A stretch of 17,077 nucleotides of DNA, taken from contig JAHXHT010000023.1 in the NCBI GenBank assembly GCA_025656435.1, forward strand, positions 1 to 17,077, given 5' to 3'. The notes beneath the pieces were generated by a model, which did no database searches, was not told where the DNA came from, and was given only the letters and a program-made list of their open reading frames with translations. Shown here one piece after another: positions 1 through 7,348 of the stretch (its first letter is position 1; each line of letters starts with the position of its first letter). Origin of the DNA: Candidatus Thiodiazotropha sp. (ex Gloverina cf. vestifex). Lineage in GTDB: Bacteria; Pseudomonadota; Gammaproteobacteria; Chromatiales; Chromatiaceae. The translations under genes and the position numbers were made by a program.

Positions 1-2
1 TA

Positions 3-146
3 ACAGTCACAATTACGGCCATACAACCGCGCCTACGCCTATCGGGGACTAATCGCCTCGGCTTTCAGCCTTCCATGGCGATCAGCGCCGGACTGATCAG
101 TTGGTGTCCGCTTTACCGCATCATAGGCTTCAGCAGCAAAAAGTAA
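3..146 (+). CDS. Probable C-terminal end of a small DUF2892/YgaP-like membrane protein (partial, start outside window)
   Basis: The third plus-strand frame is open from the window edge to a TAA at 144-146 and encodes about 47 residues. Its last 23 residues (from MAISAGL to FSSKK) resemble the end of DUF2892 membrane proteins, where a hydrophobic helix is followed by a W/F-CPLY-x-hydrophobic-G motif; here the sequence reads ISWCPLYRIIG. The part before residue 25 is less typical and could reflect a frameshift or an unusual N-terminal half. No function can be assigned beyond a small inner membrane protein; in YgaP this domain is joined to a rhodanese, which would suit the sulfur theme, but no rhodanese is visible here. 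It converges on the AI-2E-type gene at 254. An alternative is that this is chance similarity in a short open frame. Confidence 0.42.
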   Translation, partial: TVTITAIQPRLRLSGTNRLGFQPSMAISAGLISWCPLYRIIGFSSKK

Positions 147-200
147 TTTTATCGCTGAATTATTCAGGGTACCTGTTGCGATTTCAGTATATTTTTGGAG

Positions 201-222
201 CAACCGGCCATATGGTCGGTTG
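201..222. terminator. Hairpin between convergent genes, possible weak terminator
   Basis: CAACCGgCCATATGGtCGGTTG is a near-perfect 22-bp inverted repeat with one mismatched pair. It lies 31 bp past the stop of the minus-strand exporter gene and about 55 bp past the stop of the partial plus-strand gene. Neither strand has a proper U-tract after the stem, so it is not a classical intrinsic terminator; it may be a 3'-end stabilising hairpin or a protein-binding palindrome. Confidence 0.35.
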
Positions 223-253
223 TGAAAAAAGGGAATAATCCACCATTTGACCA

Positions 254-1318
254 CTAAGTCGATAGCCCCTCATCTTCTGTTTTAGGCCAAGCTTCCAATA
301 CCGCCTGCACCAATGTCGCCAGTGGTATAGCAAAGAAAACACCCCAAAACCCCCAAAACCCGCCAAACACCAGAATCGCCACGATGATCGCAACCGGGTG
401 TAGATCTACAACCTCAGAAAAGAGCAGCGGCACAAGCACATTGCCATCGAGCGCCTGGATCACCAGGTAGGCCACAGCCAGCCAGATAAAATCAGGCCCC
501 CAACCCCATTGAAACCAAGCCACAAACAATACCGGCATGGTCACAACAGCAGCACCGATGTAGGGGATGATAACCGACAACCCGACCATCACTGCCAACA
601 GCAGCGCATAATTCAGGCCCAATAGAGTGAATGTTACCAGGCTGGCAGCCCAAACAATGACGATCTCCCAAAACTTACCTCGTACATAGTTGGCGATCTG
701 CCGATCCACGTCCTTCCAGACCGTACCGGCGAAGCTTCTGTGCCTTGGCATGTGCTGCACCATCCACCCGATAATCAACCGCTTGTCCTTGAGAAAGAAG
801 AACACCAACAACGGCATCAGGATCACATAGACAATGAGTGTGATCACTCCCACCACAGAGGCTAACGACCATGAGACAGCCTGCTGGCCAAACGAGGCGA
901 TTTCAGTCCTGATCTGGCCAATCAGTTGATCGACCTGTGTCTGAGGAATCAACTCCGGATAGCGCTCAGGCAACTGCATCAAAGCCGCCTGTCCCATAGA
1001 AATCATGGCCGGTAACTGCTGAACAAAGTCGGTAATCTGTCGCGAGAGCAGAGGCAATAGTCCCAGCATGAACAGCGCTACAAACAGCATGAAAAGGATA
1101 AAAACGATGATCACGGAAAGCAAGCGGGGTACGGCACGCTTTTCCAACAGCGACACAATACCTTCCAGGAGGTAGGCGATAACAATACTGGCCAACACTG
1201 GGGCAAGCATGTCACCCATGGTGATCACGACGCCAAAAAAGATGATCAGAAACAGTGTCAGAAAGACAACCTGCGGATCGGAAAGGTAGCGCTTAAACCA
1301 GTCGGCTATGACCTGCAT
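254..1318 (-). CDS. AI-2E family (PerM/TqsA-type) inner membrane transporter
   Basis: The 354-residue product fits the AI-2 exporter superfamily (DUF20) in length and layout. A hydrophobic pair of helices at about residues 16-50 is followed by more helices near 60-90, a soluble loop near 95-145 (RQITDFVQQLPAM region), and a C-terminal bundle with the family's VGLSVIIPYIGA-type segment near residue 240 and a late DGNVLVPLLFSEVVDLHPVAI region that is the family signature. The ATG start is preceded by GAGGG at a good distance. Substrates of the family vary (AI-2, auxin, Na+/H+ exchange or unknown), so a quorum-sensing role should not be assumed. It lies 37 bp downstream of the 127-residue gene on the same strand and is probably co-transcribed with it. 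Confidence 0.9.
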   Translation of the reverse strand: MQVIADWFKRYLSDPQVVFLTLFLIIFFGVVITMGDMLAPVLASIVIAYLLEGIVSLLEKRAVPRLLSVIIVFILFMLFVALFMLGLLPLLSRQITDFVQQLPAMISMGQAALMQLPERYPELIPQTQVDQLIGQIRTEIASFGQQAVSWSLASVVGVITLIVYVILMPLLVFFFLKDKRLIIGWMVQHMPRHRSFAGTVWKDVDRQIANYVRGKFWEIVIVWAASLVTFTLLGLNYALLLAVMVGLSVIIPYIGAAVVTMPVLFVAWFQWGWGPDFIWLAVAYLVIQALDGNVLVPLLFSEVVDLHPVAIIVAILVFGGFWGFWGVFFAIPLATLVQAVLEAWPKTEDEGLST

Positions 1319-1355
1319 CGAATACCCTCAACAGACGGGTTTAAAAAAGAGAGTC

Positions 1356-1739
1356 TTATTCGCTCTCGAGGTAACGTTGATAGTGTTCACTGAAGATCAC
1401 CTCCAACTCATCGATGACCGACACAGCATCCCGTCCCTGCATGACGTGCGACATCATCAATGATGAGGTCTGATCGAGAAGCTGTTCCCGCTCAAGCATG
1501 TAGTAAGTGGCTGAGAGACGTTTGATCGCCTTCACCACCGACTCCTGCTCAGGCCTGTCAATTCGCTTAGGCTCCTGTGCAACCTTCTCTTGAGATGATC
1601 CAGATCCATCATCCCGTGCTGCCAGGAACTGGGCGAATGCCAGCAGGGTCTCACGGCCCTGTACATCCAGACCGCCAAACAGATCAAGCAACTGCCGTTG
1701 GTCGGTACTCAGATTCCTTTGTTTAGGGACGAACTGCAA
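1356..1739 (-). CDS. Conserved-looking protein of unknown function, 127 residues, TTG start
   Basis: I do not recognise this family. It is a soluble acidic protein with no cysteine, signal peptide or membrane segment. The N-terminal third (LSTDQRQLLDLFGGLDVQGR) and the region around residues 65-125 look helical, separated by a Gln/Glu/Ser-rich low-complexity linker at about 45-60. The start is a TTG at 1739-1737, supported by a strong AAGGAG Shine-Dalgarno 8 nt upstream and by the absence of another in-frame start until a Met near residue 80. The gene directly precedes the AI-2E-type transporter gene on the same strand (37-bp gap), and a 115-bp gap separates it from the LysR gene. Coding is supported by the ribosome-binding site and operon position rather than by homology. 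Confidence 0.72.
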   Translation of the reverse strand: MQFVPKQRNLSTDQRQLLDLFGGLDVQGRETLLAFAQFLAARDDGSGSSQEKVAQEPKRIDRPEQESVVKAIKRLSATYYMLEREQLLDQTSSLMMSHVMQGRDAVSVIDELEVIFSEHYQRYLESE

Positions 1740-1854
1740 GATTTTCGCTCCTTAATAGAACAAGCTGTCTACCCATTCGCCTGATGGAGAAGCCTTCATT
1801 CCAGGCACTCAACATGCGATTATTTCAGGCTTAGCAAAGATTAGATGACAGGCT

Positions 1855-2760
1855 CTAAAGTGCTTCCTCGGCATGGTCTTCACAGTAGCCACGGGCAAAA
1901 TCGAGCAACTCCTCCATGGCGCGTAGGCGGAATTTTTGTTTCTGATGCACAAAGGAGAATGGACGCTCCAGCGTGGGTGACAGATTGATGGCCCTCAGGG
2001 TGTCCAGTTTCAGTTCCTTCTGTACCGTCGCACGGGAGACGACGGAAACCCCCATGCCTGCCTCAACAGCACCCTTGACTGCCTCGGGGCTACCCAGCTC
2101 CATTGAGATATTCAGGGTCGATTCGCAATGTTGACTCAGATATTCATTGATGACTTCACGTGTGCCTGAGCCTTCCTCACGGCAGATAAAGGGGTATTCC
2201 AATAACTCATCGATACTCAGGGAGTCCTTTTCCGCAAGATCGTGGTTAGGCGGTACGATTGCGACAAGATGATCGAGACGGCAGACCTCAACAACCAGGT
2301 TTTTGTTTCCCACCGGGGCCTCGACCACACCCAGGTCGATGGTGTTGTTCTCAACCATCGAGACGATGCCATCGGAGTTGGAGACACGCAGGTGCATTGT
2401 TACCTCAGGATAGCGGGTACCGAAGTCGCCCAGTAGTGCGGGCAGCATGTACTCGGCGATTGTCGTGCTGGCCCCGATCGTGAGCGCTCCACGGATCTCA
2501 CCCGTCATCTCCCTGATAGAGTTCTCCATATCTGCATAGAGATCGAATATCCTGTCCGCGTACTCGAAGACACGGCCCCCAGCCTCAGTCAGGCTGATTC
2601 TGTTATGCGTCCGGTCAAATAGACGGGTATTGAAATACTCCTCCAGCTGTCGCACCTGAAAGGTAACGGCAGGCTGGGTCATGTGGAGTGTTTCGGCCGC
2701 CTTGGTAAAGCTGAGTAAACGGGCTACGGTGTGGAAAACCTGTAATCTGCGATCCGCCAT
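1855..2760 (-). CDS. LysR-family transcriptional regulator, CysL/YeiE-like
   Basis: At 301 residues this is a full-length LysR regulator. The winged helix-turn-helix is at residues 1-60 (RLQVFHTVARLLSFTKAAE, then LHMTQPAVTFQVRQLE), followed by a linker helix and a periplasmic-binding-protein-like effector domain at about 90-290. The motifs REEGSGTREVINEYL and MELGSPEAVKGAVEAGMG are typical of the CysL/YeiE/selenium-associated branch, members of which control sulfite reductase or related sulfur genes; assignment to sulfur control here is inference. It is divergent from the fadL-like gene across 337 bp, the classical arrangement for a LysR regulator and its target, and autoregulation is likely. 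The Shine-Dalgarno upstream of the ATG is weak. A CbbR-type role was considered, but the effector-domain motifs fit CysL/YeiE better. Confidence 0.9.
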   Translation of the reverse strand: MADRRLQVFHTVARLLSFTKAAETLHMTQPAVTFQVRQLEEYFNTRLFDRTHNRISLTEAGGRVFEYADRIFDLYADMENSIREMTGEIRGALTIGASTTIAEYMLPALLGDFGTRYPEVTMHLRVSNSDGIVSMVENNTIDLGVVEAPVGNKNLVVEVCRLDHLVAIVPPNHDLAEKDSLSIDELLEYPFICREEGSGTREVINEYLSQHCESTLNISMELGSPEAVKGAVEAGMGVSVVSRATVQKELKLDTLRAINLSPTLERPFSFVHQKQKFRLRAMEELLDFARGYCEDHAEEAL

Positions 2761-3097
2761 TTTTTAGAAGCCTAATTCAGTTGTTCTTTAATAGTAATAA
2801 ACTTAATTTATACCACAACTCCACAGGCTATGGCAGCAGAGTTCACAATCCAAATCCTGTGACGCCTCACTCAGCCTCAAGAGTCTCCATATCCATATTC
2901 CCAAATACTTCTAAGTAAATTCGTGTGCCAAAATTATGGTAATTCGATGAAATATCCTCTAGCCTGAAAAAAATGTACCCATTGTGTTGCAGATGGGACA
3001 TGAATGAATCGTCACATGCAAGGCAAGGCTCGCCGATCAAATAATATGGATTAATGGCGAGTTAACAATAATAGATATCCACGGCGGAGGTAAGCGG
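2761..3097. promoter_or_regulatory. Divergent intergenic control region between the LysR gene and the fadL-like gene
   Basis: These 337 bp contain no convincing open frame and are AT-richer than the flanking genes, especially 2785-2815 and 2885-2975. Close to the LysR start, ATAAA-5-TTTAT (2797-2811) is an AT-rich inverted repeat that could be a regulator half-site pair, but a specific T-N11-A LysR box could not be fixed. The fadL-like start is preceded by an excellent GGAGG at 3086-3090, 7 nt before the ATG. No promoter hexamer pair on the plus strand was strong enough to list separately. Confidence 0.5.
3029..3061. repeat. Interrupted inverted repeat upstream of the fadL-like gene
   Basis: CTCGCC (3029-3034) and GGCGAG (3056-3061) are perfect inverted 6-mers separated by a 21-bp AT-rich spacer, ending 36 bp before the fadL-like ATG. 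The spacer includes TAATAT, which resembles a -10 element. The arms could be an operator flanking the promoter or a 5'-UTR stem; either reading is inference. Confidence 0.3.
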
Positions 3098-4381
3098 ATG
3101 CAACTTAAAAAAACCTTTCAACTCTCACGACTGGCACTATCCTGCGGTATTGCGATGCTGGCCATGAATCAATCGGTCCAGGCATCGGGTTTTGCCGTAC
3201 CTGAGCTGAACATCACCGGCTTGGCGCTTTCCAATGCCCTGGTGGCCAATCCTGATTCTCTTGCGGCCATCGCCTATAACCCAGCTGCCATGTCATTTCA
3301 CGAGGGCAGTTCTGTCTCGGCTGGTGCTTTGCTGGTGAAACCCGACCTGAGTGTCACAACCAGTGGCGCAGGTAGTGTCGACAGTGAAGCCAACGACATT
3401 GTGGGCATACCCACACTGACAGCACATACGAAACTCACCGAGACCTGGTCAATCGGCATCTCGGTTAATGCCCCATTTGGTTTGGAAACAGAGTGGCCAG
3501 CGGGAACTTTTGACAGTCAGTATCCTCCGGGGTCAACCATACCCACACAGAGTAAATTGGAAATAGTTGCGTTCTCTCCCAGCGCTGCCTTCAAAATCAA
3601 TGAAAATGTAAGCATAGCTGGTGGTGTTGATTACTACTGGATGCGGGAGGTGATCTTTGATGGCGATGTCAATAATCCGCTAGGCTCCAATCCTGCAGCC
3701 GACCTTGAAGGGGATGGCCGGGGTGTCGGTCTGAACCTGGGACTCATTGTCGATCAGGGTAACTGGAGTTTTGGCGGTAGTTATCACTCAGAAGCCAACA
3801 TCCCCATCGAAGGCACAGTTGATCTACCAGCCGGCGCCCTACCTTCATTTTTCTCAAACAATGTCCACGCAGACCTTAAGCTTCCCTATCGTCTGCAAGT
3901 GGGGGTAAGAAATCAGACCACGGACAAACTCGCCATTGAATTCGATATTACCCGTACGGGTTGGAGCTCTTTCGACAAACTTGTGGTGGATCAGGACCAG
4001 TATGGTGTCAACATCGTCACCAGCGATAACAATTGGGATGATGCCAACGCCTACCGGCTGGGTGCTACCTACGATATCAGTCAGGCGACTCAACTAAGGA
4101 TCGGTTACACTTTTGATGAAACGCCACAAGACGATGCATTCTTCAGTCCACGCATTCCCGATTCTGACCGTCAGCTCTTCAGTTTCGGACTAGGCCACAC
4201 ACTGGGTAATGGCTGGACCATCGATGCGGGCTACATGTTCGTCAAGTTCGATGAAAGAACGATAAACAGCACAACAGCAGCCGTTATCGGTCAAGAGACA
4301 AACGGCACAACGGCGGTCAATGGCACCTATGATTCCAGCGTCCACTTGTTAGGACTGGGTGTGACGATGCACTTCATGTAA
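3098..4381 (+). CDS. FadL/OmpP1/TodX-type outer membrane channel for hydrophobic compounds
   Basis: The 427-residue product begins with a signal peptide (KK near the N-terminus, a hydrophobic core at about residues 10-28, and likely cleavage after VQA) and continues as a mature chain SGFAVPELNITGLALSNALVAN, which matches the FadL N-terminal plug. The family's NPAAMSF motif lies near residue 63, and the rest alternates aromatic and polar residues as expected for a 14-stranded barrel, with an amphipathic final strand ending MHFM. FadL proteins carry long-chain fatty acids or aromatic hydrocarbons across the outer membrane; the substrate here is unknown. GGAGG 7 nt before the ATG fixes the start. 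The last residue is Met after the usual terminal Phe, a small departure from the barrel-assembly signal. The divergent LysR gene may regulate it. Confidence 0.92.
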   Translation: MQLKKTFQLSRLALSCGIAMLAMNQSVQASGFAVPELNITGLALSNALVANPDSLAAIAYNPAAMSFHEGSSVSAGALLVKPDLSVTTSGAGSVDSEANDIVGIPTLTAHTKLTETWSIGISVNAPFGLETEWPAGTFDSQYPPGSTIPTQSKLEIVAFSPSAAFKINENVSIAGGVDYYWMREVIFDGDVNNPLGSNPAADLEGDGRGVGLNLGLIVDQGNWSFGGSYHSEANIPIEGTVDLPAGALPSFFSNNVHADLKLPYRLQVGVRNQTTDKLAIEFDITRTGWSSFDKLVVDQDQYGVNIVTSDNNWDDANAYRLGATYDISQATQLRIGYTFDETPQDDAFFSPRIPDSDRQLFSFGLGHTLGNGWTIDAGYMFVKFDERTINSTTAAVIGQETNGTTAVNGTYDSSVHLLGLGVTMHFM

Positions 4382-4409
4382 CCGTTAAAACTTGTTGAAT
4401 CGATAAGTG

Positions 4410-4442
4410 GAGGCCCCGCATCGTCCGGGGCCTCTTTTTTTT
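4410..4442 (+). terminator. Rho-independent terminator of the fadL-like gene
   Basis: A perfect 9-bp stem, GAGGCCCCG / CGGGGCCTC, with a 7-nt loop is followed directly by eight T residues. It begins 29 bp after the stop codon of the fadL-like gene. Confidence 0.95.
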
Positions 4443-4449
4443 CAGGCAT

Positions 4450-4477
4450 AAAAAAACGCCGCCCTTGTGGGGCGGCG
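4450..4477 (-). terminator. Rho-independent terminator of the rhd-tusA-dsrE2 operon
   Basis: Read on the minus strand, an 8-bp GC-only stem (CGCCGCCC / GGGCGGCG, 5-nt loop) is followed by seven U residues. It starts 24 bp after the dsrE2 stop codon and sits back to back with the plus-strand terminator, so each convergent unit has its own stop signal. Confidence 0.94.
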
Positions 4478-4500
4478 CCGTGACTGCATTTTACAAAGGG

Positions 4501-4983
4501 TTAGATGTAAAGGCAGATATCGCTTTCACCGGCAAACTCGAAGAAACGAGCAGCACCGGCGTATTCGATACCGTCGATAAATTCCGCGGTATTGAGTTCA
4601 AACAGGTCAACGGTCATTTGACAGGCGATCAGTTTTACCTCGGCTTCCTGGCACAGCTCACGAAGCTCTGCAAGGTCAGCAACGCCTTTCGAGGCCATCT
4701 TTTTCTTCATCATACCGGTCATCATGCCCTGCATGCCCGGCAAGGCTAGTCCCAGTACGGGAAACCACTTATCCATGCCCATCGGCATCGGCATACCCGG
4801 ATTACCCAGCGGTGTCACTTCCAGTGCCAGGTCTCTCTTCAACAGCTGCAGACCATAGAAAGTGAAGAAAATCTCAGTTTCATAGCCGAGGGCAGCCGCA
4901 GTGGATGCCAGGATAAATGGAGGATAGGCCCAATCGAGCGAGCCCTTGGTGGCGATGATGGCTAACTTTTTTTCGTCCGGCAT
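4501..4983 (-). CDS. dsrE2: DsrE2-family sulfur-relay protein
   Basis: The 160-residue product is a DsrE/F-like fold protein of the DsrE2 branch. It opens with KKLAIIATKGSLDWAYPPFILAS, has a methionine-rich hydrophobic segment at residues 64-96 (ten Met in 33 residues) that may touch the membrane, and carries the conserved active-site cysteine in KLIACQMTVDLF (Cys121). Other cysteines are Cys111 and Cys157, the latter in the C-terminal CLYI. In sulfur oxidizers such as Allochromatium vinosum, DsrE2 is encoded beside a rhodanese and TusA and takes part in cytoplasmic sulfur-atom transfer toward the sulfur-oxidation machinery. An AGGAGA Shine-Dalgarno 8 nt before the ATG supports the start. It is 35 bp downstream of tusA and is the last gene of the operon. 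Confidence 0.93.
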   Translation of the reverse strand: MPDEKKLAIIATKGSLDWAYPPFILASTAAALGYETEIFFTFYGLQLLKRDLALEVTPLGNPGMPMPMGMDKWFPVLGLALPGMQGMMTGMMKKKMASKGVADLAELRELCQEAEVKLIACQMTVDLFELNTAEFIDGIEYAGAARFFEFAGESDICLYI

Positions 4984-5018
4984 CGTTTACGTCTCCTAAA
5001 AAGGTTCTGACCGAAGCA

Positions 5019-5249
5019 TTAAGCCTTCTTGATCAGAAATTCGAATTTTCCACCCACTTCCTTGGACTCCATCAGCTCGTTACCGGTCTGATTGGCGAAA
5101 GCCTCAAAATCCTTCACAGAACCGGGATCGGTTGCAATGATGTGCAGCACTTGACCGGATTCCATACCATTAAGGGTTTTCTTTGCACGCAGGATCGGCA
5201 GGGGACAGTTGAGTCCGCTCGCGTCCAATTCTTGATCAAAATCTGCCAT
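5019..5249 (-). CDS. tusA: Sulfur carrier protein TusA
   Basis: This 76-residue protein has the hallmark N-terminal motif LNCPLPILRAKK with the sulfur-carrying Cys15 in CPxP, followed by the TusA/SirA-type two-layer sandwich and the conserved ATDPGSVKDF segment. TusA accepts persulfide sulfur from a rhodanese or IscS and passes it to DsrEFH/DsrE2 or tRNA-thiolation proteins; in this gene context the sulfur-oxidation role is the likelier one. GGAGGT lies 6 nt before the ATG. It follows rhd on the same strand after 154 bp that hold a candidate promoter, so tusA-dsrE2 may also be transcribed independently of rhd. Confidence 0.95.
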   Translation of the reverse strand: MADFDQELDASGLNCPLPILRAKKTLNGMESGQVLHIIATDPGSVKDFEAFANQTGNELMESKEVGGKFEFLIKKA

Positions 5250-5306
5250 GGTATGACCTCCAGCTATATCGATGTTTTAGTATGTTGGAAAAAACTCAGA
5301 CGGGCT

Positions 5307-5335
5307 TTTATATGACAAGCGTCTCTGAAACGCAA
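5307..5335 (-). promoter_or_regulatory. Candidate sigma-70 promoter for tusA-dsrE2
   Basis: On the minus strand, TTGCGT (5335-5330) is followed after 17 bp by TATAAA (5312-5307), close to consensus. It lies about 58 bp upstream of the tusA start, within the unusually long rhd-tusA gap. It was found by eye and has not been tested. Confidence 0.5.
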
Positions 5336-5403
5336 GCAAACCCACTGCTGAGAACCTTTATGTTTCATTAAGCCCAAATTTCAAATTACCCATTATCAGA
5401 CAC

Positions 5404-5733
5404 TTAGCTTGCAAGGCGTGTCTCCAATTGATACCCGGACCTGGCCCATCCCAAGATGCCACCACGCAGATTGATGGTATTCTCATAACCCTGTTGCACC
5501 AGGTAGGCACAGGCGTGGTAGGAACGTGCGCCACTGTGACAATAAAGAATGACGTCCTTATCCTTCGGCAACTCGCTGATGCGCAGAGGAATCAGGTGCA
5601 TCGGCAAATGTTGTGCTTCAGGGAGCACGCCTTGAGCCAATTCACCTTCGCTGCGAATATCTAGCAGTATCAAATCATCACCTTCAGCAATGCGCGCCTG
5701 CAGATCGAAAGCGTCGATTTCTTTGATCATCAC
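5404..5733 (-). CDS. Single-domain rhodanese of the sulfur-relay operon
   Basis: The 109-residue product is one rhodanese domain: LILLDIRSEGE with the conserved Asp-x-Arg near residues 25-27, then the catalytic Cys65 in the loop CHSGAR (ILYCHSGARSYHA), and the closing LRGGILGWARSGY. The six-residue active-site loop starting at Cys is typical of sulfurtransferases that use sulfane sulfur. Position and order (rhd, tusA, dsrE2) match the sulfur-relay cluster of A. vinosum, where the rhodanese hands sulfur to TusA. The chain starts MM; the second ATG at 5730 is equally possible, and no strong Shine-Dalgarno distinguishes them. It is divergent from cysG. Confidence 0.93.
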   Translation of the reverse strand: MMIKEIDAFDLQARIAEGDDLILLDIRSEGELAQGVLPEAQHLPMHLIPLRISELPKDKDVILYCHSGARSYHACAYLVQQGYENTINLRGGILGWARSGYQLETRLAS

Positions 5734-5771
5734 GGGTGGGTAACCTTAAAAAATGAAAAATGAGGTTTATT

Positions 5772-5799
5772 AGTATATTAATGTGTTTAAATATTGCAA
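5772..5799 (-). promoter_or_regulatory. Candidate sigma-70 promoter for the rhd-tusA-dsrE2 operon
   Basis: On the minus strand, TTGCAA (5799-5794), a 16-bp AT-rich spacer and TATACT (5777-5772) form a near-consensus promoter about 38 bp upstream of the rhd ATG. It sits in the AT-rich divergent region (5734-5906) shared with cysG. Confidence 0.6.
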
Positions 5800-5906
5800 C
5801 CAGGAATATCACTTTCCCTTCAAGTTTTTCGAGATGATTGAGCCGTGCTAAAGTCTTCCAAACTCAGAATCTCATCCATAATAATACAACTATCAGGCTG
5901 AATATC

Positions 5907-7331
5907 ATGGATTTTTTCCCCATTTTTCTTGACATCAAAAATAAGCAATGTCTGGTCGTGGGTGGCGGATCTGTTGCGGAACGTAAAACAGCTTCACTAC
6001 TCAAATCCGGCGCTGACGTCACGCTGGTAGCACCGGAATTAACCCACAACCTGACAACATGGCGGGATATGGGGCAGCTGACGCATCAGGCAAGGGAGTT
6101 CTCGGCTCAAGATTTGGACGGCTGCCATCTGGTCATCGCAGCAACCGACCAACCCGCCGTTAATCGACTGATATCTGAGCTGGCAAATGAGCAGCGGACA
6201 CCCGTCAATGTAGTAGACCAGCCAGAGCTCTGTAGTTTCATCCTGCCTTCAGTCATTGATCGCTCACCAGTCGTGGCCGCCATCTCTACAGGAGGTGCAT
6301 CCCCGGTACTGGCGCGCCTCATTCGCACTCGCCTGGAATCGATGATACCTGCCGGGTACGGCCGTCTTGCCGAGCTCTGTAACCGTTTTCGTCAGCGCGT
6401 CAAGGAGACCTTTGCCAAACCTGCCGACCGTCGACTCTTCTGGGAACGAATCCTGGAAAGCGGCGTGGCTGAACGAATCTTCTCTGGACACGATGCCGAG
6501 GCAAACGAGTTGATGGAGAAGGCCCTAGCCAACACCCGACTTTCACAGGATATCGGTGAGGTCTATCTCGTTGGCGCTGGTCCTGGCGACCCTGACTTAC
6601 TGACCTTTCGGGCCTTGCGCCTGATGCAGCAGGCCGACGTAGTGGTCTACGATCGTCTGGTGGCTAAACCCATACTCGAAATGACACGACACGATGCGGA
6701 ACATATCTATGTAGGTAAAGAGCGGGATAAGCACACCATGCGTCAGGAGGAGATCAACAAGCTCCTGGCCAGCCTGGCCAAACAGGGTAAGCGGGTACTC
6801 CGACTTAAGGGGGGTGACCCCTTTATATTCGGACGGGGAGGTGAAGAAATCGACACCTTGGCGGCGGAGGGCGTGCCTTTTCAGGTGATTCCCGGTATCA
6901 CAGCGGCTGCGGGTTGTGCCTCATATGCAGGAATACCGCTCACACACAGGGATTACGCCCAGTCAGTTACTTTCGTCACGGGCCATCTCAAGGATGGCAC
7001 CATGAACCTCAACTGGCCCATGCTGGCCCAACCCAACCAGACAATTGTCTTCTACATGGGACTGGTAGGGCTGCCAGTTATCTGCAGGGAGTTACAACAC
7101 CACGGCGCAGGTGGCGACATGCCCATCGCGCTGGTCCAGCAAGGTACAACCCACAAGCAAAGGGTATTTACCGGCACGCTGGAGACCATCCAGCAGATTG
7201 TAGAAAAGGAGAAACCCAAACCACCCACTTTGATCATCGTCGGTCACGTGGTGGAGTTGCAGGAGAAGCTGGCCTGGTTCGTTGCACCACCTCATTCGGA
7301 TCAAGGAGCCACCTCGCCAGTCGACTTTTAA
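5907..7331 (+). CDS. cysG: Siroheme synthase CysG (fused dehydrogenase/ferrochelatase and uroporphyrinogen-III methyltransferase)
   Basis: The 474-residue product has the complete CysG architecture. Residues 1-210 are the precorrin-2 dehydrogenase/sirohydrochlorin ferrochelatase half, with MDFFPIFLDIKNKQCLVVGGGSVAERK as NAD-binding start and the conserved NVVDQPELCSFILPS and GGASPVLARLIR segments. Residues 215-460 are the SAM-dependent methyltransferase, with VYLVGAGPGDPDLLT, RLKGGDPFIFGRGGEE and PGITAAAGCASYAGIPLTHRDYAQS. It converts uroporphyrinogen III to siroheme in the cytoplasm. An in-frame TTG at 5838 would add 23 residues, but the ATG at 5907 matches the normal CysG N-terminus (E. coli begins MDHLPIF) and was chosen. 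Next to a sulfur-oxidation cluster it likely supplies siroheme for DsrAB or an assimilatory sulfite reductase. It ends 17 bp from the convergent rhodanese gene with no visible terminator. Confidence 0.96.
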   Translation: MDFFPIFLDIKNKQCLVVGGGSVAERKTASLLKSGADVTLVAPELTHNLTTWRDMGQLTHQAREFSAQDLDGCHLVIAATDQPAVNRLISELANEQRTPVNVVDQPELCSFILPSVIDRSPVVAAISTGGASPVLARLIRTRLESMIPAGYGRLAELCNRFRQRVKETFAKPADRRLFWERILESGVAERIFSGHDAEANELMEKALANTRLSQDIGEVYLVGAGPGDPDLLTFRALRLMQQADVVVYDRLVAKPILEMTRHDAEHIYVGKERDKHTMRQEEINKLLASLAKQGKRVLRLKGGDPFIFGRGGEEIDTLAAEGVPFQVIPGITAAAGCASYAGIPLTHRDYAQSVTFVTGHLKDGTMNLNWPMLAQPNQTIVFYMGLVGLPVICRELQHHGAGGDMPIALVQQGTTHKQRVFTGTLETIQQIVEKEKPKPPTLIIVGHVVELQEKLAWFVAPPHSDQGATSPVDF

Positions 7332-7348
7332 CTGCCTGAGGTAAATCT

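Noticed and set aside
39..254. Minus-strand open frame of 71 residues downstream of the AI-2E-type gene
   Set aside because: It crosses the hairpin at 201-222 and overlaps the DUF2892-like frame, and its composition shows no protein-like pattern.
2976..2982. TACCCAT resembling a NarL heptamer upstream of the fadL-like gene, with similar hits near 1770 and 5388
   Set aside because: Single 7-mers without a properly spaced inverted partner are expected by chance.
4410..4477. Two adjacent hairpins considered as a repeat element
   Set aside because: Each has its own U-tract in opposite orientation and fits the ends of two convergent transcription units, so they are terminators.
4465..4749. Plus-strand open frame of 94 residues across the dsrE2 gene
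   Set aside because: It is antisense to dsrE2 and begins inside the minus-strand terminator.
5838..5906. TTG-initiated extension of CysG
   Set aside because: The ATG at 5907 aligns with the usual CysG start, and the extra 23 residues have no counterpart in the family.
7332..7348. Terminator between cysG and the convergent rhodanese gene
   Set aside because: The 17-bp gap contains no stem-loop or U-tract.
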